From NCBI GenBank assembly GCA_940671915.1, contig CALNVZ010003434.1:757373-821372 (forward strand): a stretch of 64,000 nucleotides of DNA, read 5' to 3'. This document shows positions 13,301 to 23,640 of the stretch, piece after piece. This DNA is from Paracentrotus lividus. Its lineage: Eukaryota > Echinodermata > Echinoidea > Camarodonta > Echinidae. The notes beneath the pieces are model-generated. The model had not been told where the DNA came from. It ran no database searches and saw nothing but the letters and a program-made list of their open reading frames with translations. A program made the position numbers and the translations under genes. Numbering within the stretch: position 1 is the stretch's first letter; every line of letters begins with the position of its first letter.

Positions 13301-16300
13301 TAAAAATTATTAATTTCTTCTTATATATGGTAACAAGTTTGATCAATAAAAGACGAGATCGAGCAAATCATTTACGTTTTTATTTTCATTGTCTTAAGCT
13401 AACCTAGCCACTCATAAACGTGATCAGAGAAATTCTAAATACATTCGTGAGGCGCAAATATTTATTAAAACATTTCTGGAGCTTATCTCTATCATATACT
13501 TATTCAAAGAATATAAACAAAATGCATAAGCCCCTGTACAAGAATAATTTTAGTCTATAGACCATTATTATGTTCAAAATTTCCAACAGAGTGCAGATCA
13601 AAATGACTCGCTTTTTATGAGTAAGAGTATAAGCGATTGACATTCAAAGAACGCACGCAAACATCGGAATAAAACCCCCAAAAAGGTTTTAAAATAGTTT
13701 TGTTTCTAACTAATTTAGCGCCAGGATTGGTAAACACTTTCTTAAAGAGCGGACTGTCTTTTTTCTGAAACAATTAGAAAGAGCATGACGTTTTTATTTA
13801 TTTGACGAAGATATAAAACAACTAACCAAATTCAGCTTCTTTTTTTTGGAGGAAGATTGAATGTTATTTAGACAACATCGCCGTTGTTTCCGCTGCTGGC
13901 TTGCCTCGATCATGCATGACGGACGAGTATTGTTCTCTGTATACCTGAATGCAGCCTCCTCATTGGTCAATCGTTTCACCTTTGTACAAGTGGTTGCTAG
14001 GGCATTTCGGTGAGTACAACGGTGACAAAAATGTTCTTATTTTTCTGGCGCGGAGTCAAACGGAAGTCAAACTTCGCAGACGTTTTTTCTCTTGATTTTG
14101 ATTTCCAAGAGCACAATTCTCCTCGCGTTCAGAGGCTAATATCTCCACTTCTATTTACTCTTTACAGTCGGGTTATATATCAAATTCAAGGCAATGAATC
14201 AGGGATCAATAATATCAAATAAAATGGATTTAAAAAAATCGCGAGTAGTCTCTCATTTCGACGTGACGCATCACACATGTTACTTGTGAAATTGCGGGAT
14301 ACAGGACTTGAATATTATTTAAGGTTAATGTTTGATTACAGAATACAGGTTTTTTCTGTTTTTCATTGTCACACAAAATTATACTTTATTCACACAAATG
14401 TTTGTACACTTTAATGCATATATTGTACAGTACAAATGTATGTCAATCTTGTGTGCTGCCAAATACACATACATTGTTGGCCTACATGTATGTTTCCCCA
14501 CCAACTTAATTTGCTAAACTATGCGGACCCATTCAATACCTGGTGCACAAAGTTACAACTCATTATGAACGAGAGAAAGGTCACAAGCTGATATTTCTTC
14601 ATCTGGGGGTTTCACGCCAGAGACGTTCACGCCCGACTTATAAATACCAAGAACCCCAGAATTCGTAGAAGAGAGAATAGGAGCTTTGACGTGCTCCGGA
14701 GACCATCATTCTCCCTGTGGCATAGTAAGAGTGATATAGAATCTGACCTCAATTGTAATTACTAAACCATATATCAGGTTATACTGTATCTATATGTCTC
14801 TTTTTTTTCAGTACGAGTGTGATCTGTGACCAACCTTTCTTGACAATGTCTTTATAAGAACGGTAGATGATGATGATACAATAGGGCCTACTGTTAAATG
14901 AGAATCTTAAGAACTCAATTTTTTAACTTTCTGTTCAAGACATTTTTAAGCATATACACTATGCAGTACACAATGTGTTTTTTAACCCTGCTGTAAATCA
15001 AAACACGGCATTGTGCATGTATGTTGGATTCTACATCATGAGTAATGTACATAATTTGAAGTATTCAAATATTGGCACGGCTCAGAACTTCTTCAACATG
15101 GGACCTGCACTCTTGATTGGTATGTTTATATACTGGGACCTAGAGCCAGACTACTCATAAGGACTCTATCAGATTTCATTTGAATCTAATAATTGATTAT
15201 GATTTCTAGGATTAAACTTTTAGGGACTGCATCCATCCAGCCCTCGTTCAAATTTTAGGAACCCGTACCAAGACAGTGTTCATATTTGGGGGTTCATGGT
15301 TATGGTCTTTAATATAACCTCACATCCTGACCTGTCTACAAAATCTTACAATCAAGGATAGGTTAATAGGGATAGGGTTAGGGGTAGGAGGAGGTTTAGT
15401 GGTAGGGTTAAGGGTAGGATAAGGGATAAGATTAGGGTATAGTGTATAAGGTTATGGAAACCCCCATGTGTGCCAAGTGCCTGACACACTTATGAATTGA
15501 TCCTGAACATAGGCTATGTGAGAGGGATTAAGAAACTGGTATTGCTAATCACTGAGATCTCACAGTCACATATTCATATCGACAGTATAAATTACCTGAT
15601 CAAAACGAAACCTGAAAGCGTCAAATTCTATTGGGCTGTATAGACATTGTATGTTTGAGACAAGATCCAACATGAGCGTGAAGCTCAAGAGAGTCGAGAG
15701 TCTAGAGGTCAGAGAGGACTGTTTGCTCAACGACAATCACAGACACTCAATATGAAAAGGGAAGTTTGCTTTTCCCATAAGTTTAACTTGTACATTGTAC
15801 ATTTATGTCACGTACAATGAAACTATACATGTACATTGGAGTGCTACACAAACATCAAAGCCATACAATACCAGGGTACATTGTGTACATGTATTGTGTA
15901 CATGGATAAATTTGGGGGACTTCGGGTCTACCATACTTTTACGACTACATTTTCAAATATACCAAGTGCAAAATACACATCGCTGCTCAAATTCGAGCTT
16001 GGGACTTGAAATTTTTTATTTGTAACAGGGGCCATCCATATGTACAATGTATGCACAGAATTCCTCCAAGTATGATTTGGATACCTTTGAATTATTGTAC
16101 AAAGTCTTGCTTTAAGACCAAACAGGTAGGCCTACAGTATCGTGTTACAATGACTGCATACATGTAGGCATAGACATTTTTGTTGTAAACATAACGTTGC
16201 TTGTGCAAGGAGATCCAAAAGAGCGCAGTGTTATCAGAACTTATTAGTTGATTAAACTTTTTACAACACATGCAGCATTTGATTACTCATGCTGATATGA

Positions 16301-19300
16301 AGTTATTGATTGAAATTTTGCAGATATTGACAAGCCTGACAGAACCCTGTTATTTGAGACACACCCACCCAGTTCACTCCCAGTCCCCTGAACAGAAATG
16401 AGATTTGTCAGGGTTATAATTTGATTGTGTGTACCTTGTAAATTGGAACTCTTTTATTATTCAGTATGCAATTTAGTAAGTAAACAGATTTGGAATTATA
16501 TCATTGACCTGCAATTTCAAGGGATTAAATTTATAAATGCAAATATTTGGAGCATGAAATATATGGTATTGCATTATAAAGCCCTAATATCACACAGCAA
16601 TAAATCTCTGAATTATAGTGGATGTGCACGCCTACATGAACAGAGAGGATGTCTCATTCATGGACTTAGATGTGTAGGTAAATCTACATACATAAAACAA
16701 ATTCACTTATCTTTTTAACATTCTCTGCAATTATTTGACGTACATGTGAGCGCTCTCAGCTTTACAGGAATGGTGCCGAAAATTCTGTATTGTATTTTGT
16801 CTTGATCTATTTAAAAAAAAATATATCTATGCAGGCACATGTATATTTATAATGTGTTTGTGTTTTACATTAGTTAGGACTGACCAGGTGCATGTGGTAT
16901 AACGCCAACACTAACCCTTTGTATACTTGTATGTCCTGTATCAGTTTGACCCATTCATTTGAATTAATTTTAAAATATAAAGTCCAGTGTGGAGTGAAAT
17001 CACCTCAACTAAATTACTTCACACAAACAATACTCGTAAGCAGAATTATCGTTTTCCATTTCCTTTAGCACTACATGTATCTAGTCAAATAAATCTGTGT
17101 CAGGCAAAATACATTATGTGGTTTAATATTCCTAATTCGATTGTACTGGTACATGCAGCGGACTTTAATAGTTTCAGTATAATTATCCACCACGCATCAG
17201 GCAGGTGGATTTGATGAAAAACCTTGCGGTGAATTATGATCCCTCTACTATCAACTTGACATTTCAATGGAAAGTATGAAACAAATGTATGTGTACACAC
17301 ATCAAGGATATTCATTACAACTGTACAAAGTGCCAAGACATACACTGTAGGCACTATTAAAATCTGTGCATCCATTACACCATTTGTCCACAAATCAGTA
17401 AAATAATTGAGACAAATTTTACTGAAAGCAAGTTTAAAGCCCCCTCCCCTTCTCTAGAATTTTTCAGTGTATTTACATCACTCAACTTCCTTACTTTACT
17501 CATACTTCTTTTTTTTTTGTACAAGTATAAATTATAAAATATTAGTAAAGACTATTAAAAGATAAACCTAAATTGCAATATACAAAAAGACAAGAGGGAA
17601 ATTTAGGTCATTACTTGAGAAAAATAATGAGAATCAATTGGATCTTTGTCCGATTCTCAAGCAAAATAACAGTACATGTACTTGTAAACTTGTTCCTTTC
17701 AGAAATCAAGCAAAGAAAGACAAAATACATTGTACTTTTAGTAAAGAAGTCTTGAAAACAAACTACCTGAAGGTATATTTTTGCAATCTTGAAATGGAAG
17801 AAGAGTACATGATCAAGTACGTACACATATAGGCCTACAAAGCTACATGTGCAATGTTTATGTAAAGAGCTTGCAAGAAGGATAATCAAGGGCTGCCTGA
17901 CTTCAAAGAAAATAACTAGATTAAGTCTGACTGATGGAGAACTAGTCGACAATTTCAATCTGCCGACAGCTACCTGTACGTATGTCCATGTTGGGGCCAG
18001 GCTCACATGTCATTGATTGGTGTGGTGACATGTCTTATTCCTGTCTGAGTTTATAAAATATATTTAAAGAAAACCCATTCAGGTTCCATTTTCAATTATA
18101 AATTTTCAACTCATTTATTTTACAACCAGACCAGAGACCAACAAAGGGCCAGTCCACCTTGACCTTTTTTACAAGTCTATCAAAGACTGATTCAATGCAA
18201 ACAGATTCCTAATATCTGGCGCCTGTATTAACAGGCATTTATAAAGCAACGATAATACACCTCATTTTCAGAGACAAAAGGGGCAGCCTCAATATTGCAG
18301 ATTAAACATGTGCTCATGCCACAGTCACATTTCCCCTACAGCGCCCATACAGCATGTCGAAAACAGCTGTTATGAACGTTTTTGTATGATGCAGTTCAGA
18401 TAAAAATAGACAAAATGAGAATTAATGTTATTTTATTGTAAACATGAGTGGGACGATAGGCTTAATTACCACTGAATGCCAATACATGAAAACATTATTA
18501 ACTGTCAAATCACAAAGGGCACTTGTAGCTCTTGTCGATTTAAAATCAGCAAAAGCACCCACTCACCCTCCAAGAGCACCTACCCACATTTATTTAATTA
18601 GAAAATACTTACATTGACAAATGATTTAGCATAGCAGATGTGTAGCCTGTAATTGGACAGCACAATGACTGCTCCGTCCGATGCCTCTCCTATGAACTCA
18701 ACACTCTCCCCGCATAGCTCGGGGAAGGGGCACTCCAGGGCGGGGTTGTCCTTGTGAAGGGGGCGCTTGGGAAAGGCCTCGCTGGGGTTGACGTGGACCA
18801 AGCTGTCCAGCTCCTCTAATGGCTCAGCCTGCATTGACAAACAGGAAAAATAATCTTAATAACAATATAAGATTTAAAAAGTTTTTCCTTCAGTTTTATC
18901 AGTCAAAATGTAAAAATACCTTGCAATCTCAATTACATTGTAAGCTATACTGTCGTTTTATCATTGTGATTGTGGTGTTTTGTTTGTTTTGGTTTCTTTA
19001 GGGGAGGGGTTTTTTTTTTGTTTTTTTTTGGGTGTTCTTTGTTTAACCAGAATTCTTTTGGGCTCAACAAGCTACATTAAATTGCCCCAAGTTCCTGTTA
19101 TAATTCTATGGTCACTGAAGTGAATCCTGTCATTGCATATTGGGTCACCTGAGTTTGACTCAGTGGAACTTTTTTAAATAAAGATCATGTCAAATAAAAA
19201 AATTTATTGTTTGAAATACTGCCCTAGAAAAAAAAAAAAAAAAAGTAAAAGTGATGAAAAGTCTATGTGTACACCGAAACCCAATCCCCAAAACTCATAA

Positions 19301-20069
19301 ATTACTAACTTTGGACTATAATAACTCAAAAGTCATTCATGTTTTCTATTGAGTGAGTCAACCTTTAGTAGTCAAATCCCAGGTACTGAAAATGTACAGT
19401 GACTTGCAATTCTGTTTTTTTGCGGAAAAAAGGAATGTTTACTATTTTGATGGAAAAAACAAAAACAAATGCAGGCATTGCGGTTTGAAGAACCAGAGTG
19501 CGGAACCACAACAAAACACTTTTGAGGAAAAAAAGCTTTTATCCTAGATAGACTTTGGTACTCCAGGCAGACAATTTGAGCTTCTACCCACTGGCTGTGC
19601 AAAGGAATTTAAACAAATCGGGTCAATAGTAATAGGTCAATAAGTCATTTCTGCTTAAAAAGAGACAAAATCACAGGGTATTTCCTGATCAAACTTCCTT
19701 CCTACAAGGATGCTGTTGCTTTTTATATACCATCAGATGAAACTGAAACTTTTGTTTTGGCATCAACATGTGGAATGAACATTAACATGGCATACATGTA
19801 GGTAAAGTACACATGTCCCTGGATCAGGGAATTAGGATATGTTGTACAAATATGTACAAATGAGCCTGTAAAGTGAATTTACCTGGATTTCATCTGAAAT
19901 TTTCTCTTTTCCTTTTCATCTGTTCAATTCAAAATCACAATCACTATCACGAAGAAAAGTATCTGTTTAGAAATACAATAAACTTTCAATTCTAGTTTGA
20001 TTTTCCAATAAGATATTTGTTTTTTGTACATTTATACATTGTGTATGAATACAAGTATAAACTTACCAT
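1..20069 (-). CDS. MTMR3/MTMR4: Myotubularin-related phosphatase, MTMR3/MTMR4 type (5' part; continues beyond base 1)
   Basis: Myotubularins of this branch bind and dephosphorylate PI3P and PI(3,5)P2 on endosomes. Coding exons in order: 20067-20069 (start codon only), 18613-18828, 12051-12133, 9174-9352, 1342-1435. All introns are GT-AG and all phases agree, giving about 191 residues. Residues 1-140 form the GRAM/PH-like domain, with recognisable blocks GESVEFIGEASD, VLSNYRLHI, IENAECRD, VTCKDGKLIRC and CQEWLYRV. FSFHAWCF follows, and the last exon reads EVDRQGFDLKRAWRI, the start of the region leading into the phosphatase domain. These match vertebrate MTMR3/MTMR4 segment by segment; I cannot say which paralogue, and an invertebrate may have a single ancestral gene. 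The CX5R catalytic loop and C-terminal FYVE domain are not in the window. A decayed copy of exon 3 lies just upstream of it at 9498-9603. Confidence 0.9.
972..1190. repeat. Decayed two-copy tandem duplication, about 124 bp unit
   Basis: Two direct copies start at 972 and 1096. Both contain a C-rich block, the word gtgcaaactc, tccatattcatttgagtgtg and gtggtaaaa.. followed by ..cactt. They differ by scattered substitutions and a small TACATG insertion in the second copy. Confidence 0.85.
3126..3420 (-). mobile_element. Fragment of the GGCCATG-ended DNA element family
   Basis: It begins ggccatgcgttttgaggtgg, and further in has aaaagtatacat.ttctgaaag. Read inward, the right end of the complete element at 44362-45484 has ggccatgcgttttgaactgg followed by aaaagtatacattttctgaa. 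The same order and spacing mark this as one end of a related copy. I did not find the other end. Confidence 0.55.
3859..3886. repeat. 28-bp perfect palindrome
   Basis: The two 14-base arms, gttatattgtacat and atgtacaatataac, are exact reverse complements with no spacer. Function unknown. It may be the core of a decayed foldback element or a chance extension of ACATGT words common in this DNA. Confidence 0.8.
5055..5480. repeat. Two-copy tandem duplication, 250-bp offset
   Basis: Copies start at about 5055 and 5305. Shared words are atttgcacagtatggctacc, gagctgtttcatattcccag, aacagctatcattca, gtgacccactgatcagg and aaaggccaaat.catcctt. The match runs about 170 bases. Confidence 0.9.
6974..8387. 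mobile_element. TA-target DNA element carrying an internal minisatellite
   Basis: The ends are inverted repeats: GGTGGATTCACACCT at the left and its reverse complement AGGTGTGAATCCACC at the right, with a TA dinucleotide on each side (6972-6973, 8388-8389). This suits a Tc1/mariner-like non-autonomous element. Subterminal DNA is rich in palindromic words, including GAAACTACGCGTAGTTTC near 8213 and two further TTACGCGTAGTTT copies. The centre (about 7130-8150) is a purine-rich tandem array. The long open frames over the array are low-complexity shadows and encode no recognisable protein. Confidence 0.75.
7130..8150. repeat. Purine-rich minisatellite inside the TA element
   Basis: Tandem units of about 45-60 bp with the shared words aaacaaagaaatacataagg, gagaagaaagaagg and aaaagcgtggaaagaagg. 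Some units form higher-order blocks, for example ataaaaccaagaaatacat recurring near 7440, 7650 and 7890. The array is strongly strand-asymmetric, almost pyrimidine-free on the plus strand. Confidence 0.9.
8388..9173. other. MTMR intron, part between the TA element and exon 3
   Basis: AT-rich, with short ACAG/AAAC runs near 9110-9150. Nothing else recognised. Confidence 0.5.
9353..12050. other. MTMR intron between exons 2 and 3
   Basis: Contains the ghost exon at 9498-9603, a T/G run at 11009-11030, and a G-run facing a C-run (about 11800-11840) that could form a hairpin. No genes recognised. Confidence 0.5.
9498..9603 (-). pseudogene. Ghost copy of MTMR exon 3
   Basis: This stretch matches the real exon at about 9258-9352, offset 240 bp: shared words are ggcaaagatat, gtccagctttgtgggtc, tagccactcctgg and atcaaattggc. 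On the minus strand it still reads CQFDMSDQ at its start, then loses the frame, and the acceptor AG is not preserved. It lies 146 bp upstream of the real exon in transcription order and looks like a decayed tandem exon duplication. Confidence 0.8.
12134..18612. other. MTMR intron between coding exons 1b and 2
   Basis: Mostly unremarkable AT-rich DNA. Two stretches stand out. About 13880-14030 has a CCAAT-type word (cattggtcaat), a GGTTGCTAGGGCA word and a donor-like cggtgagt. About 14590-14765 has a short open, protein-like plus-strand frame. A degenerate TTAGGG-like run lies at 15355-15450. No gene is claimed. Confidence 0.45.
15355..15450 (+). repeat. Degenerate GGGTTAGGG-like tract
   Basis: Repeated agggttaggggtagg / agggttaagggtaggataagg words resemble animal telomere repeats but are irregular. 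Probably a simple repeat rather than a true interstitial telomere. Confidence 0.5.
18829..20066. other. MTMR intron after the start-codon exon
   Basis: AT-rich, with poly(T)/(A) runs near 19010-19030 and 19228-19245. No other feature recognised. Confidence 0.5.
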
Positions 20070-20190
20070 GACAATGTTTTTGGTGAACACAGTTTTTTGT
20101 TAATGATATCAGATGAAGAATATATTCCTTTCTGTTGAACTCTCCAACTCAGCTCACAAAAATGGGATTTAATTGCTTCACCAATTGTTC
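20067..20190 (-). other. MTMR 5' UTR exon ending exactly in the start codon
   Basis: On the minus strand a good acceptor (tactttgcag) precedes this 124-base exon and a consensus donor (gtaagt) follows it. The only ATG in it is its last three bases. Joined to the next exon this gives M-AEPLEELDS in frame, at the position where vertebrate MTMR3/4 begins. The start is chosen on that basis; an additional upstream in-frame exon cannot be excluded. Confidence 0.7.
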
Positions 20191-20914
20191 CTGCAAAGTA
20201 ATTATTCTGGATAGACTGTATTAGAGCTTTCTTAGAAGTTGATAATAAAAAAAAAAGAGATATGATGTGAATGTGTTCAATTGCAATTGAGTTCTATTCC
20301 TCTTAAAAACTCAGGGGATACAAATTGACACCACTACAAGTTGTGTCCACACTGACACTTTTCAATTATTCCCTCCTGTTTGCAAAACTTGAATCACAGT
20401 CTTGACCAACAACAAGAAGGCCCCAATGGGCTGGTAACATCCAAGAAACAGGTTTGTGAAAAGTATTCCTTCAAAGATGTTTCCAAAACGATATTCCAGA
20501 TGTGTGTGAATGCAGCTTGCACTGAAGTGCAGATCCAAAGTGATATCTTCCCTCAGTATCAGCTCGTTTCCACTGGATGATGTTAGGCTGTTCAGGTGCT
20601 ACTCCTGCCTTGGCTGGCGTTAGCCTGCAAGGAGGTAGACGAAGCTGGTTTGAAAAAGGGTCTCAGTACCTGCAAGGGATGATATGAAAAATTGGGAAAT
20701 TAATTTTATTTAGCATTCTAAAAGAGATAAATTCTATTGTTTAAAATATTGTTTTTACAGGGTTATATCTTTATTTCTGTGACAATATTGTCACATTAAA
20801 GCCATAAGGAAGTTTTTGGTAATGCAACCAAAATGCAGCAGTGTCCAGGTACTTTTCCTTTTATTTTTATACAAAACTAGCCTTATGCATAACAAACTAC
20901 ATGATTGTACATTC

Positions 20915-21693
20915 GGGTACAGCCCACAAACCGACACCCACGAGACCGACGCCCCCACGAGACCGACGACCCACGAGTCCGACATAAAAGTAAATAGGCC
21001 AACGAGATCGACTAATAAACAATTTAGGCCACGGAACCGACAGCCCACTAGACCGACACTAGACAAACAGCCAAAGAGACCGACACTACAACGATATGAC
21101 CCCACGAGACAGAAAATTCGCAATGAAGGCCCACGACACCGACAGTAGAGCAAAACAGCCACGAGACGACATTAATGAAGTATACCCACGAGTCAGAAAA
21201 GGGACGTCTAGAAGGCAAGAAAGGGGTGGAAGAGGGAGAGAAGAGACATGGCAAGGCCGAGAAGCTCGAGACAAAAAATAATAAATAAAAATTGGTGGAA
21301 GGCAACAGAGAGATGATGAAATCAAAGAACTAAGGAGGCAGGTGACCAACGGCAAAGGTGGGGGGGGGGGTGGGTTGGGCATGGCCCGTGCCCCGATGAT
21401 ACCCCTGGATATTTACTTGTTTCGTTTTCATGGGCCTAATTGAAGAAACGTCTGACTCGTGGGTATACTTCATATAACGTCGGTTTTGCTCTACCGTCGG
21501 TGTCGTGGGCCTTATTTGCGAATTTTCTGTCTCGTGGGTCATATTATTGTAGTGTCGGTCTCGTGGGCCTGTTCGTTCTAGTGTCGGTCTTATGGGTCTT
21601 TATTTGCCAGCGTCGGTCTAATAGGCCTTTTTTGTCTAGTGTCGGACTAATGGGCCGTCGGTCTCGTGGGTGTCGGTCTTGTGGGATGACCCC
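20915..21693. mobile_element. Foldback element with modular inverted arms and 8-bp target duplication
   Basis: An exact 8-bp direct repeat GTACATTC flanks it (20907-20914 and 21694-21701). The left arm (about 20915-21205) and right arm (about 21440-21693) are reverse complements over some 250-275 bp. Each arm is itself a run of roughly 15-35 bp modules centred on CCCACGAGACCGACA (or its complement TGTCGGTCTCGTGGG). The loop is about 230 bp. An 8-bp duplication is typical of hAT-like transposition; no transposase is present, so it would be non-autonomous. Confidence 0.85.
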
Positions 21694-22287
21694 GTACATT
21701 CAATACATCTAATCTAAAAGTGTTGTCAAATACATTTTGTATGAAACCAAGAGCTATAACTGTACATACATGTACACATGTATGTACAGTGTACATGTAC
21801 GAGAATTAAACGGAAAAAAAAAAAAAGATTTCAGATTTGACGTACACAATATCCTAATTGTAGAGGTACATTGTACATGCAGGCTACAACAACAACAAAT
21901 GCTTGTGGACACCACAATATTGTATTTTCAATGTACATGTATTATTATGAAACTGTATCAAGTCAAGGCCAGTCTACTGTAATTAATCATGACGGATTGA
22001 CCATCAGCTCATAGTAACACATAATCAATCACAATGGTCCGGTATCAAATATACACTTCAGGCAGGGGCTGTTAAAAGGTGATGTAGGGATCCTACATTT
22101 TGTACATGTCAAGTGTTATTGTTTACATTTTGTAGCAGTGTGTGTTTATTGCAAGTAACAAAATACATTATGCATGTACAGTACATACAAGCTTGAGGTA
22201 GGCATCTCAACGAGTAGAACTTGTCAAGTTTTCAAGTATATCTTTAACTTTTTAACCATCAAATCATGCTCTGGAATTTGAGATGCC

Positions 22288-22677
22288 ATTTATATACAAC
22301 CGATGTACACACATATTTCATGGCCCTGATTTACAAAGTGAATATCTAACATGCAGACCGTTGTTTCATTTGAAGAAAAAGAAAAGAAGAAAGAAAAAGG
22401 ACTTCCTTTTGAGTATACAACTTGAACGAACTTGTGGCTTTTACACAATTTTTTTTTAAATGACACTTTTGATTGATTATTGAGATAAGCAATCTAAATG
22501 TACAAACATGTTGATGTAAATGTACCAGCATGTTTGTAGGCAACCCACACAGTGACTAGTTCTACATGTACATTGTACTTCCTGATTTACAATGAATATC
22601 ACATGACTTTATACTGCACAGTAAACTGCAATTTACATACAACTGATACATACACACATTTTTCACGGCCCTGATTA
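22288..22677. repeat. Two-copy duplication, about 343-bp offset
   Basis: Shared words: at..acatacaac.gat / cacacat.tttca.ggccctgatt at 22288-22331 and 22632-22677, plus gatttaca.agtgaatatc-like sequence beside each copy. Confidence 0.65.
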
Positions 22678-22841
22678 ACCTCCTTGTTTGGTTCCTGAAG
22701 GGACGTTGAGGAGTATCCAAAAGGAGAACCTCATTTCTAACAAAATTGCATAGTACATGCATGAAAAAACAACATATACATGTATGTAGACTGTACATAA
22801 CATTAAACTACAACCCAAAAAATGTATTACCGGTACATGTA

Positions 22842-22975
22842 CAGTGGCGGATCCAGGATTTCAGGATAGGGGGGACGCCTCCGAAATTTTTGGATTTAAC
22901 ATGTACGGTCAATCAGCGGTTTTCAAATTATAGGGGGGCGCACATCCCCTGCGTCCCCGCCTGGATCCACCACTG
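22842..22975 (+). mobile_element. CAGTGGCGG-family MITE, copy A
   Basis: 134 bp. It begins CAGTGGCGGATCCAGG and ends with the complement CCTGGATCCACCACTG. An exact 6-bp direct repeat CATGTA flanks it (22836-22841 and 22976-22981). Internal words ttaacatgta.ggtcaatcagcgg and ttcaaattatagggg recur in the other copies. Confidence 0.9.
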
Positions 22976-23352
22976 CATGTAGTTGTACCTAATTTAAATA
23001 ATTACTGTACAAAAAAATAATAAAGGTCCATCACTGCGTACTTACAGATGATATTGCAATACATTAAATGACATGTCTCCAGCATCTATTTCACACCCAC
23101 CAAATTTTACACGAATGGCATGTACATGTACACAATTTATTTAAAAGATCTCAATTCTAGCCTAGAGCTGCAGCACAGATTCAAGTCCCATATAAATGAA
23201 CGACAATGTTGACATGATCTTTTATCATCATATTCCAATGTTCTGAAGCCCCTGGGAGTGGGAATCCCCGGCTGTCTGTGTGTGACAATATACTAAAATC
23301 AATTTATTACATGTACGCTGTTCATCGTTGCTCAATAATAATTGTCACAGCT

Positions 23353-23640
23353 TTTACAATTGATCTAAATATGTAAGAATGGTGTGGGGCGGGGGTTCAT
23401 ACAAGTGCACTGTGCATAAATACATGTAGGCTTTACCAATCTGAATTTATATGGTTCTGCCCGGATACAATACTTGTATTCTTATCTTTCAGGACAAGAA
23501 ATTCTCCTGACAGAATTTTTATTGTGCAATTTGGGAATTACATCTTTTTTGCTGTCGAACAATTGATCTAAATCAGGAAGGACGGTGGGGGTGGTTTCAA
23601 TACAATTGCATTGTGCATCGTTTTTGTTTGCTTTATTTTC
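23353..23640. repeat. Two-copy tandem duplication, about 205-bp offset
   Basis: Copies near 23353 and 23558 share acaattgatctaaat, a G-rich ggtggggg block, and ttcatacaa.tgca.tgtgcat. The two diverge by many substitutions. Confidence 0.7.

Noticed and set aside
15355-15450. True interstitial telomere
   Set aside because: Repeat units vary in length and sequence; only a loose resemblance to TTAGGG.
20791-21712. Several overlapping open frames of 60-123 codons on both strands
   Set aside because: They are products of the foldback element's CCCACGAGACCGACA modules, which are open in most frames.
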